Source: Marinobacter sp. C7 (GTDB taxonomy: Bacteria > Pseudomonadota > Gammaproteobacteria > Pseudomonadales > Oleiphilaceae). From it: a stretch of 64,000 nt of DNA. The position numbers were made by a program, and so were the translations under genes. The DNA lies in contig NZ_JAKQZH010000001.1 in assembly GCF_022343555.1 (NCBI RefSeq), positions 744,001 through 808,000 on the forward strand, written 5' to 3'. Each line of letters opens with the position of its first letter. The first letter of the stretch is position 1. This document shows, piece after piece, positions 56,890-64,000 of this stretch. A model generated the notes under the pieces. The model did not search any database. It was not told the origin of the DNA and saw only the letters and a program-made list of their open reading frames with translations.

Positions 56890-59091
56890 TCAGCCTGCGG
56901 CCACGAACTGGGGCGCTGCCCTGAACCGGAACAGCTTCGCCAGGATCACGTCGGGGAGCGACTGGATCCGCGTGTTGTAGAGCATCGCGCTTTCGGTGTA
57001 GCTGTTCCGCAGCAGGGACAGATAGTTCTCGGTCTCCGCCATGATGGCCATGAACTTTCCAATCACTTCGTTGTTTTTGAGATCCGGATAATTCTCGATC
57101 CGGGCCTGCATGGCCCGGGTGACTTTCTGCTCGAACCCGATCAGTTTCTCAACCTCTGCCTGCGACTTCATCTTTGCCGGATTGGCGGCCCTGAGCTGGG
57201 CGATGGCTTTGAGCAATTGCTTCTCATGGGCCATTGAGGCCATGACGACCTTTTCGAGGTTGGGCCAGAGGTCGTGCCGCTGCTGCAGGATTGTGTCGAT
57301 GTTGGCCCGTGCCCGATTTACCCGGTTTTTCAGGAACACGATGTCGTTGTAGTGCAGGATGCCGATGTACACGCACAGCACCAGGGGCACCGCAAGCGCG
57401 GCCATCATCAGGTTGTCCGGGCTGAACGTGCCATCGACTGCGAACAGCGTAGTGGCGGCAAACAGCGACAAGCCAAGACTCAGGGCGATGCCGACAAAGC
57501 CGCGGGCGCCCCGGTCAAGCACAATGTCCTCCTCTTCATTGGCACTGATCAGGAACGGGGAGCTATCGTCCCGCTGGATGCTCAGGTGGTCCGACTGCTC
57601 GCGGTCCAGTCCGGCGAAGCCGAGGCAGTAAACGTTCACGAAAGTATCCAGCAGCCTGACCGTGTAACGCCGGTCTCCCCGCGTTTCCTGGTGGAATTTC
57701 GGGTATTCGATGGTCGCCCCTTCCGGGTGGACCAGTACCCTGCCGTGCGGATCCTCCAGCCAGAAGGGCACTCGTTCGGCGCGATGCTCGACGGTGCGCC
57801 ATTTGTCATCCTTGCCGCCACCATCGCGTTCCTCGACCTTGTAATCGTAGGCCACGCATTTCTCGTTCTTCAGCGGATCGCGAATCGGTGGATGCGCGTT
57901 ATCCACGTCGACCATGCCCTTGAGCTCGGAAAGTCCGAAACTCAGGCCCCGGGTGCTGCTGGTCGGGACCGCTTCGATCAGGCGCTTGAGTTTTACCGTG
58001 CGGATGGCGAGGAAAATCAACACAACTGACAGAAGCGCGCTCCCGGCCGCCAGGGCCCAGCTTTTGACCGTGTGCTGGTACCGGCCCTGAGGGGCGTTAT
58101 CCACGATCTGACGGGCTCTGTCGGCACTCTGGCCGTCGAGTTCCGGGATGGGCAGGCGCTTCTCCGCGAGGCTCCGGAACATCCAGCGGTCCAGCCAGCC
58201 ACTGGTGCTTTGGCGGATCAACTGTTGCAGAGCGGCGACATCGGCGAGGAGCAGGGGGTCATTCCCATGCCGGTTGAGCTGCTCGTACCTGGTCTCATAA
58301 AGCGTCGCAATGGCAGACCACTCCTGCTTCAGTTTGGCGATGCCCAGGGCCGAGAGCGTTCCGGTAACAGCCAGAGTCATTGCCAGTACATACACCCAGA
58401 ATCGATGCACCTTCAACGCCGTCAATGCCAGCGCAAGGCCCAATGCAAGCAGGCCGGTGGCGATGGAAATGCGAATGGCGGCCTCGAACAGGCGATCACC
58501 GCTGTCTGTCTCCAGTGACCGGTCGGAAACCAGGGCCGGAAGGCTGAAATACCGGAGGCCGGAGAACCCGATAGCCTGATTTTCGCCGTCGTAACGCCCG
58601 AGAATCCGGACCGACTCGCCAGGTTGCAGGGCCCACTCCGAGTAGATTCTGTTTCCGGACCGGCTGCGATAGGAACGGGCAATATTCCATTCAACCGATG
58701 ACAGGTCATGGCCTGGCTCCACCAACACACCTCCACTGTGGTCCCTGACCCGGAAACTGCCCCCGCGGGCACCGGCGTCCAGGGTCCGGACGCGCAGGTC
58801 ACCGTCGGAATCCCGGTATTCCTCTTCCAGTTTGTAGCGGTAGTACACGGCCTCGGTATTGGAGTAGGGGGTTGTGACCGTCCCTGTTGCCTGCTGCACC
58901 TCGCCGGCAAATACATAGGGGCCCTCTGACAGGGCACCGATCGGAGTTTCCGGCAGCCGTTGCATCTGGCGGGCCTCGGCAAGCTGGTTGAGGCCGGTCT
59001 GCATCAGGTGGTAGGTCCCGGCAAGCGAGGCAATGGCGAGCAGGGCCATGACAATCCGGCCGGGAACACTGGCGATATTGATGCGCCGCAT
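56890..59091 (-). CDS. GIDE-GIDE-LemA fusion membrane protein
   Basis: A 733-residue multi-domain protein. TM1 is at residues 12-30. A first GIDE-like domain (about 50-190) has GPYVFAGEVQQATGTVTTPYS and VYYRYKLEEEYRDSDGDL. After a membrane pair (about 205-260) and a helical region, a second GIDE-like domain (about 370-520) has LSELKGMVDVDNAHPPIRDP and CVAYDYKVEER. Two helices lead to a C-terminal LemA domain (NDIVFLKNRVNRARANIDTILQQRHDLWPNLEKVVMASMAHEKQLL). LemA is usually a separate 180-residue protein paired with an M48 protease; an M48-like gene is divergent here. Role unknown. Confidence 0.87.
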   Translation of the reverse strand: MRRINIASVPGRIVMALLAIASLAGTYHLMQTGLNQLAEARQMQRLPETPIGALSEGPYVFAGEVQQATGTVTTPYSNTEAVYYRYKLEEEYRDSDGDLRVRTLDAGARGGSFRVRDHSGGVLVEPGHDLSSVEWNIARSYRSRSGNRIYSEWALQPGESVRILGRYDGENQAIGFSGLRYFSLPALVSDRSLETDSGDRLFEAAIRISIATGLLALGLALALTALKVHRFWVYVLAMTLAVTGTLSALGIAKLKQEWSAIATLYETRYEQLNRHGNDPLLLADVAALQQLIRQSTSGWLDRWMFRSLAEKRLPIPELDGQSADRARQIVDNAPQGRYQHTVKSWALAAGSALLSVVLIFLAIRTVKLKRLIEAVPTSSTRGLSFGLSELKGMVDVDNAHPPIRDPLKNEKCVAYDYKVEERDGGGKDDKWRTVEHRAERVPFWLEDPHGRVLVHPEGATIEYPKFHQETRGDRRYTVRLLDTFVNVYCLGFAGLDREQSDHLSIQRDDSSPFLISANEEEDIVLDRGARGFVGIALSLGLSLFAATTLFAVDGTFSPDNLMMAALAVPLVLCVYIGILHYNDIVFLKNRVNRARANIDTILQQRHDLWPNLEKVVMASMAHEKQLLKAIAQLRAANPAKMKSQAEVEKLIGFEQKVTRAMQARIENYPDLKNNEVIGKFMAIMAETENYLSLLRNSYTESAMLYNTRIQSLPDVILAKLFRFRAAPQFVAAG

Positions 59092-59142
59092 GGAGTTATG
59101 AGTCCTTTTTCGGTAGTGCGGAGAGGCGGCAGTATACCCTGA

Positions 59143-59240
59143 TCAAATTACCTTCACATTCGGCGAGGTCACACATCAAAGGGGTTACAGACAGCTGTCC
59201 TGATGTTGCCAACAAAGTTATCCACAGAATCTGTGGGAAA
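59143..59240 (+). repeat. 98-bp DnaA-box repeat, copy 4
   Basis: It begins TCAAATTACC and ends TTATCCACA (59218-59226), GAATC, TGTGGGAAA (59232-59240). The 24 bases at 59205-59228 equal 19613-19636 of copy 1. It occupies the divergent region between the LemA fusion and the M48-like gene. Confidence 0.85.
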
Positions 59241-59400
59241 AGTTTTTCGTGATGCTGGTCAAAAAAACGGCATTAGACCTTCCGCGATAGGTGCCCTGGT
59301 TCACGGTGCTCCGACCGAATGTGCGGCAAACTTGTTTTCGGGTGGTGAGTGATAGTTTGACCCATCTGTTTATCCGGTCACGAGTGTGAGGAGAAGTGTC

Positions 59401-61797
59401 GTGCAAGGATCGTCTTCCAGTGGTTTCAGTGTTGAGTCCGCAGGTCGTATTCTGGAGGGTTTTTCAATGGAGCAGGTATCCGGGGCGCTGGCGGCCCGGT
59501 TCCGGCTCAAGCCCTCGCAGATTGGCGTCATGCTCTCCCGGCGTATGGTAATCAAGCGCGGCCTGACAAAAGCCGGTGCGCAGAAGCTTGAGGCCGCACT
59601 GAAAGCGTCAGGTCTGGATGTTTCCGTGCCGGAATTGACCTTCGATCCGGAACCCTGCGAGGAGCCGTTTGATCTCGATGACGCATTGCCAGATGCGATT
59701 CCCACGGTGCCGGTCAGTCCGGCCCAGAGGGCCGGGCTGATTGCTGCGGCGGGCCTCAGTCTGGTTGTACCGCTGCTTTATATCGGAGTGATTGTTGCGG
59801 CAACCGCGGGTCTGATCTGGTACCTGACCCTGATCCCCGGTTTGCTGGCTGAGTCAGGTTCGCTGGCGCACAGCTCCCTTGTCGTAAGTGTACCGGTTGT
59901 GTGCAGCCTGCTTCTGCTGTTCCTGGCACGCCCCCTGTTCACAAAACACCCGCAGCCTTCGGGTGTGCCACTGGATCGCCAGGAGCATCAACGCCTCTTC
60001 AACCTTGTGGATGCACTATGCCAGAGGATGGGGCTGGCGCCCGTGCAGGCTATCTGCGTTGATAATCGGCCCGGAGTCACCTTGAGGCCGAGCGGGGGGC
60101 TGGGCAGTCTGCGTAATCGGGAGTCTACGCTGACAGTTGGTCTGCCTCTGTTGGCCAGTCTCGACGTCCGGCAGTTGATCGGTGCCGTCAGCTACGAACT
60201 GGGCCATTGGGCCCACCCCACAACGATGTACACCAGCTGCGTGATCCGAACCGTTAACAGTTGGCTGGCCGGCTGGGCACTGGCGAAGGATGCGTGGGAT
60301 GTCCGCCTGGACTGTTGGCAGGATAAGTCGCCGGCCTTTGTCGGTCATGCGGTACTACGGCCAGCGCAGGCGATTATCGGCGTGACTCGCAGACTGTTCA
60401 GGGGGATGTACCGTATCAACCTTCGGGTTACTCGCTACCCCGCACGCAAAATGGAGTACGAGGCCGACCGTTATGGGTGTTGGCTGGCAGGCAGTAAGAC
60501 CTTTGAAATCACTGCCGAAACGGTGCACTCGCTGGTCTACGCGGGTCAGTCCGTTCAGGAAGCCAATGACCGGGCCCTGGAGGAGGGAAAGCTGATGCGT
60601 AACCTCCCCCTTGCCATCGTTGAAACTGCAGATAATCTGACCGCGGAGCAGCGGCGGGCGGTACAGACTGCCATGGGGGATGCCCAGGCTTTCTCATGGG
60701 AGGCGCACCCTGCGGACGTGGACCGGATCCGCCATGCCCTGGAGCTCGATTTCCCCGGCGTCATACGTCTGGAGGAGCCCGCGGCCAAGTTGCTGGAGGA
60801 CTTTGAATCCCTGTGCGGCGCTATCACCCGGAAGATCTATGCGGACTCCGGTGTAGAGGATGTGGATAGCGTTCTGGTTGATAACGATGAGATTCTCGGC
60901 TTCAGAAAGTCGCCGGATCAGAACGAGGAGGCTCTGGAGCAGTATTTTAACGGGCATCTGACCTCCCGCTTCCTGCAGCTGGAGGCTGGTCGCGAGGGGC
61001 CGCAGACGCTACAGCAAATAATCGACACCCTGCGTAGCCGACTGCCGGAGTTGGCGGCACTTCAGGAGTCGTTTTTCAAGACGGCCCGGGTATTTACCGA
61101 GCGGACCCACGGCCGGGTGTTGCTGGCAGAAAAAATTGCTATCCAGCCCCGGGAGTTCGGATTGAACAGTCAGGAGTTGCGGGAGGCTGACCGTTTGGTT
61201 GAGGAAGCATCCCGGGAATGGCGGGAACTGGGCAAACGTTTACGGGATCTCGATCATCTGTTTGCCCGGCGAATGCAGTTGGCTATTGATCAGATGTCCG
61301 GAGCGGATGCCCGGAATGCCTCAGCGCTGCTGGCCAGTCTGTCATCGTTCGCGGGTCTCAACCTGCCGGTGCGACACCTGAGCAGTTACTCCGCTACCCT
61401 GGAGGCTTTGTTGAATGAAGGCGACAGGGCCCGGCTGAAACGAAGCGAGCCGGCGATTCATCACGCTGCTAACCGCTGCCGTGAGTCGATCATTCAGTTC
61501 TACAATGCCGCGGCAAGGACGACTTTGTCGTTGCCAGGGCATGAGGCCACCCTGAGGGAGCAGGCAGCAGCTTCGGGACTGGTTGGGAGCTCAAATGCCC
61601 GAGAGTTGAAGGCCGGGGCTCTTGACGCCCGCGAAATCCTCCGCGTTGCGCACCAGTGTGACGCGTTGTCGAACGATATGTACGTCCGGTCCATGGCCGC
61701 CTTGGCGAAACTCTGCGCGGAGCAGGAAGCGCGTCTTGGTGTGCGGCCACTTAAACTGCTGCATTTCGGCGGCGGTGCCATGGATGCCGTAGCCTGA
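59401..61797 (+). CDS. M48-like metallopeptidase homologue with altered zinc motif
   Basis: A 798-residue protein. Residues 10-75 form a small domain (ESAGRILEGFSMEQVSGALAARFRLKPSQIG, VIKRGLTKAGAQKLEAAL) often found at the start of such proteins. TM helices are near 115-190. The M48 catalytic segment reads SYELGHW: Tyr265, Glu266 and His269, so the first zinc His of HExxH is replaced (codon TAC). EYEADRYGCWLAGS with Glu352 and Glu354 keeps the third ligand region. The long C-terminal half is helical. It may be a pseudo-protease. The start is GTG at 59401 because GAGGAG is seven bases upstream. Confidence 0.85.
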   Translation: MQGSSSSGFSVESAGRILEGFSMEQVSGALAARFRLKPSQIGVMLSRRMVIKRGLTKAGAQKLEAALKASGLDVSVPELTFDPEPCEEPFDLDDALPDAIPTVPVSPAQRAGLIAAAGLSLVVPLLYIGVIVAATAGLIWYLTLIPGLLAESGSLAHSSLVVSVPVVCSLLLLFLARPLFTKHPQPSGVPLDRQEHQRLFNLVDALCQRMGLAPVQAICVDNRPGVTLRPSGGLGSLRNRESTLTVGLPLLASLDVRQLIGAVSYELGHWAHPTTMYTSCVIRTVNSWLAGWALAKDAWDVRLDCWQDKSPAFVGHAVLRPAQAIIGVTRRLFRGMYRINLRVTRYPARKMEYEADRYGCWLAGSKTFEITAETVHSLVYAGQSVQEANDRALEEGKLMRNLPLAIVETADNLTAEQRRAVQTAMGDAQAFSWEAHPADVDRIRHALELDFPGVIRLEEPAAKLLEDFESLCGAITRKIYADSGVEDVDSVLVDNDEILGFRKSPDQNEEALEQYFNGHLTSRFLQLEAGREGPQTLQQIIDTLRSRLPELAALQESFFKTARVFTERTHGRVLLAEKIAIQPREFGLNSQELREADRLVEEASREWRELGKRLRDLDHLFARRMQLAIDQMSGADARNASALLASLSSFAGLNLPVRHLSSYSATLEALLNEGDRARLKRSEPAIHHAANRCRESIIQFYNAAARTTLSLPGHEATLREQAAASGLVGSSNARELKAGALDAREILRVAHQCDALSNDMYVRSMAALAKLCAEQEARLGVRPLKLLHFGGGAMDAVA

Positions 61798-61823
61798 GGT
61801 TGCCGGAGGCTGTTCTTTAAAGG

Positions 61824-61855
61824 GGGGCGGGCTGATCGGCCAATCGTCCCGCCCC
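61824..61855 (+). terminator. Hairpin after the M48-like gene
   Basis: GGGGCGGG pairs with CCCGCCCC around a 16-base loop that has a small inner GAT/ATC pairing. Only a weak T-rich run (TTTGTTG) follows, so termination is likely but not certain. Confidence 0.5.
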
Positions 61856-61902
61856 ACGTTTGTTGTAAGGTCACCCGATAACAGCAAGTCGAAGAGGGTG
61901 AT

Positions 61903-62706
61903 ATGGCAATTTCCGGCAAAACCGTGGTGATTACAGGTTCCTCCAGTGGGATCGGCGCAGAAGCCGCCCGCCAGCTGGCCCAGCGAGGCGCAAGGGTCTG
62001 TCTGGTTGCTCGCAGGAAAGAGGAACTCAAACAGGTTCAGGACAGTATTGCACAAGCCGGTGGCCAGGCATGGGTCTATCCGGCAGACCTGACCGACGAG
62101 CAATCCCTGGGTGATTGTGCCGACGCCATATTGGCGGATCATGCACGAATAGATGTCCTGGTGAATAACGCCGCCCATTCGATCCGCCGGCCGATTACAG
62201 AGGCCATGGATCGACTCCACGATTACCAGCGCACCATCAATATCAATTACATTGCCGCCGTCGGCCTCACGCTCCGGTTTTTGCCCAGAATGCTCGAGCA
62301 GGGGGAAGGACAGGTCGTGAACATCTCCACCCTGTCGAGCCAGGTCCCGATTCCTTTGTTCTCAGCCTATCTGGCCAGTAAATCGGCACTCGAATCCTTT
62401 TCCCGGTCATTACTGGCTGAGTTGGGGCACAAGGGAATCGGCGTTTCCGTGGTGTACTTCCCGATGGTGCGTACGCCCATGTCTGCCCGGACCCAGATTT
62501 ACAAGCGCATGCCGATGATGGATGTCGAAAAAGCAGCCGGATGGATTGTTCGGGCGATTGACAAACGGTCAGTCCGGGTCGGGAGTCCGCTCGGGACTCT
62601 TGGCAGTGTCGCTCTGGCAGCATTGCCCGGACCGGTAACACGACTGACCCAGCCTGCATTCAGGCAGATGGATAAATTGCTCAAACGAGCGAGCGGACGG
62701 TCCTGA
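61903..62706 (+). CDS. Short-chain dehydrogenase/reductase
   Basis: A 267-residue classical SDR. The cofactor loop is TGSSSGIGAEAARQLA near residue 11, followed by CLVARRKEEL (Arg after the second strand favours NADP), the structural NNAAHS near 90, Ser in NISTLSSQVP and the complete YLASK active-site pair near 156. The C-terminal region (KRMPMMDVEKAAGWIVRAIDKRSVRVG) resembles acyl-CoA- or lipid-processing SDRs, some of which are fused to acyltransferases. GAGGGTG precedes the ATG. The substrate is unknown. Confidence 0.92.
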   Translation: MAISGKTVVITGSSSGIGAEAARQLAQRGARVCLVARRKEELKQVQDSIAQAGGQAWVYPADLTDEQSLGDCADAILADHARIDVLVNNAAHSIRRPITEAMDRLHDYQRTININYIAAVGLTLRFLPRMLEQGEGQVVNISTLSSQVPIPLFSAYLASKSALESFSRSLLAELGHKGIGVSVVYFPMVRTPMSARTQIYKRMPMMDVEKAAGWIVRAIDKRSVRVGSPLGTLGSVALAALPGPVTRLTQPAFRQMDKLLKRASGRS

Positions 62707-62857
62707 AAGCGGGAAACGGGTTTTTAAATCCAATTTCTATATTACGTTGGTTTTTCGTCTGGAATAGTCTAGCGACAGGCGATTCCCGGCGTTCTCTGAA
62801 GGGGATTCTGAACTAATCTGTAGTAATGAGGCTGCGTTACAAAAAGGAGTAACGGAG

Positions 62858-63493
62858 ATGAATAATACAGATTGGAGAATCAAGGGGCTGGAGTTCGTTA
62901 ACTGCAATTGTGATCCGGGATGTCCTTGTCAGTTCATGTCCCGTCCTACCCATGGGGACTGCCAGGCTTTTGCGGCAGTCAAAATAGAAGAAGGTTACTT
63001 TGGGGAAACGCGCCTGGACGGTCTGTCGTTTGCCATGACGTTGAAATGGCCCGGCGCCATTCATGAAGGCAACGGCCAGGCGCAGGCCTTCGTGGACGAG
63101 CGCGCGACAACCGAGCAGCGTGATGCCCTGATGGCAATTCTCTCGGGAGAGACATCGGAGCCCGGAGCGACCTTTTTCAATGTATTTGCCGGCACCCTGT
63201 CGAAGATGTATGACCCTGTTTTCTGCCCGATCGAGATGTCGTGCGATGTGGAGAACCGAAGGGCGCAGGTACGAGTGGCTGATCTTCTGGAAGGGACTGC
63301 CGAGCCAGTAATCAATCCCGTATCAGGGGAGGCGCATCACGCACGAATCGATTTGCCGGCCGGGTTTGAGTACGCCGTTGCGGAAGTAGCAAAGGGAACC
63401 ACCCGTGCGCGCGCAGACGTGCCGATGGCCTTCGACGGGACGCACAGCCATCTGTCGCATCTGGATATTGGCCCCAGCGGCGTCTATCGATAG
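62858..63493 (+). CDS. DUF1326 protein
   Basis: A 211-residue protein with the DUF1326 start WRIKGLEFVNCNCDPGCPCQFMSRPTHGDCQAF, whose Cys cluster (NCNC, GCPC, DC) is likely a metal site, followed by YFGETRLDGLSFAMTLKWPGAIHEGNGQAQAFVDE and DERATTEQRDALMAILSG. AAGGAG precedes the ATG. It is followed after 15 bases by a DUF2182 gene; these two families regularly occur together and DUF2182 is a predicted metal-binding membrane protein, so a joint metal-linked role is inferred. Confidence 0.9.
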   Translation: MNNTDWRIKGLEFVNCNCDPGCPCQFMSRPTHGDCQAFAAVKIEEGYFGETRLDGLSFAMTLKWPGAIHEGNGQAQAFVDERATTEQRDALMAILSGETSEPGATFFNVFAGTLSKMYDPVFCPIEMSCDVENRRAQVRVADLLEGTAEPVINPVSGEAHHARIDLPAGFEYAVAEVAKGTTRARADVPMAFDGTHSHLSHLDIGPSGVYR

Positions 63494-63508
63494 TTCGGGC
63501 GTGGCGAC

Positions 63509-64000
63509 ATGAGCAGGATCAGCGCCCGGGGGATTCCTCGGGTGTCGTTGGTTACGTTTGGCGCATTGCTGGCCATTACCGCTATCTCCTGGTGGTATCT
63601 GTTCGACATGGCGGCCGGAATGACCTCCATGGAAGCGGGCGGTGCCATGATGTTCCGGGAGTGGACGCCCGTTTATTTTGTCCTGATGTTCGTGATGTGG
63701 AGCATCATGATGGTGGCCATGATGGTTCCCAGTGCGACTCCGATGGTCCTTCTGTACCGTCAGGTCGCCAGGACCAACAGGCTGGCGCATCAGGCGCTGG
63801 GAACCGGTTTGTTTTGCGCGGGCTACCTCGTGACCTGGACATTGTTCAGTCTGGTCGCCACCGCCTTGCAATGGCTGCTTGAAGGGTGGGCGTTGCTGAG
63901 CCCGATGATGCGTAGCCAGAGCGTTTTGTTGAGCGGAATGATCCTTATTGGCGCCGGCCTTTACCAGTTTACGGGGCTCAAACAGGCATGCCTGAGGCAT
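63509..64000 (+). CDS. DUF2182 membrane protein (partial, cut by window end)
   Basis: 164 codons of an integral membrane protein run off the right edge with no stop. Translation gives MSRISARGIPRVSLVTFGAL, then MSMEAGG-type Met-rich segments and the hallmark WSIMMVAMMVPSATPMVLLYRQ, followed by GTGLFCAGYLVTWTLFSLVA and YQFTGLKQACLRH, all matching DUF2182, which has Met-, His- and Cys-rich motifs typical of metal sites. It starts 15 bases after the DUF1326 gene and is surely co-transcribed with it. About a third of the normal length is missing beyond 64000. Confidence 0.88.
   Translation, partial: MSRISARGIPRVSLVTFGALLAITAISWWYLFDMAAGMTSMEAGGAMMFREWTPVYFVLMFVMWSIMMVAMMVPSATPMVLLYRQVARTNRLAHQALGTGLFCAGYLVTWTLFSLVATALQWLLEGWALLSPMMRSQSVLLSGMILIGAGLYQFTGLKQACLRH

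Noticed and set aside
63323-64000. A minus-strand frame of about 225 codons reaching the window end
   Set aside because: The plus strand encodes DUF1326 and a clear DUF2182 protein; the minus frame is His/Gln/Pro-rich shadow sequence.
1-64000. CRISPR arrays, insertion sequences, integrases, phage genes and defence systems of known type
   Set aside because: None could be supported: no regularly spaced short repeats, no transposase or integrase motifs and no tRNA-linked attachment sites were seen.

Overview
The window reads as chromosome of a GC-rich gammaproteobacterium, most likely a marine or halophilic Marinobacter relative. This is inferred from the overall gene style: a betaine transporter, alkylsulfatase, many lipoproteins, several GGDEF proteins, DUF1328/DUF3175/DUF3185/DUF4112 proteins and a DUF1326/DUF2182 pair. 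It is not based on a marker gene. I found no rRNA, tRNA, CRISPR array, transposase or phage gene.

Layout. Positions 1-1.4 kb hold four small envelope/stress genes on the minus strand (DUF1328, DUF3175, a one-helix protein, MgtC). From 1.6 to 8.3 kb come an exported protein, a patatin lipase, an FAD oxidoreductase overlapping an ECF41-type sigma factor, a BCCT transporter and an atypical SDR. From 8.6 to 10.9 kb lies a tightly coupled four-lipoprotein operon (CsgG-like, small lipoprotein, DUF4810, DUF799). From 11 to 38.8 kb is a mixed housekeeping and accessory region: Nudix, GST, YHS, YqeY, a VWA+DnaJ pair, alkylsulfatase, three diguanylate cyclases that all keep the I-site, a lone PAAR protein, EamA+LysR, FrnE, MFS, a racemase-like protein, an alpha/beta hydrolase, ArfB, a two-component system with a Cys-bracketed Asp/His-rich sensor loop and a divergent small periplasmic protein, a nitroreductase and shikimate kinase.

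From 39.7 to 49.65 kb lies the centrepiece: one unbroken, overlapping operon for a group 3b-type cytoplasmic [NiFe] hydrogenase. The order is beta, a cyclic-nucleotide-binding-domain protein, gamma, delta, alpha, then the maturation protease, HypA, HypF, HypC, HypD and HypE. Two things are odd. HypA lacks its whole zinc-finger domain, and HypB is absent, so the nickel-insertion branch looks rebuilt. The embedded CNB protein has no DNA-binding domain and looks like a regulatory subunit rather than a transcription factor.

From 49.7 to 64 kb are a giant DUF2339 membrane protein, tandem spondin-domain proteins, an MscS channel, an Fn3 lipoprotein, a crotonase, a GIDE-GIDE-LemA fusion, an M48-like protein whose zinc motif is broken (YELGH), an SDR, and DUF1326 plus DUF2182, the last cut by the window end.

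Best candidate for something undescribed: four copies of a 98-bp intergenic repeat (19551, 54984, 55959, 59143). They align without gaps, all lie in the same orientation, and each carries TCAAATTACC exactly 75 bp before a perfect DnaA box that faces a second, inverted DnaA-like box. Three copies lie within 4.3 kb.
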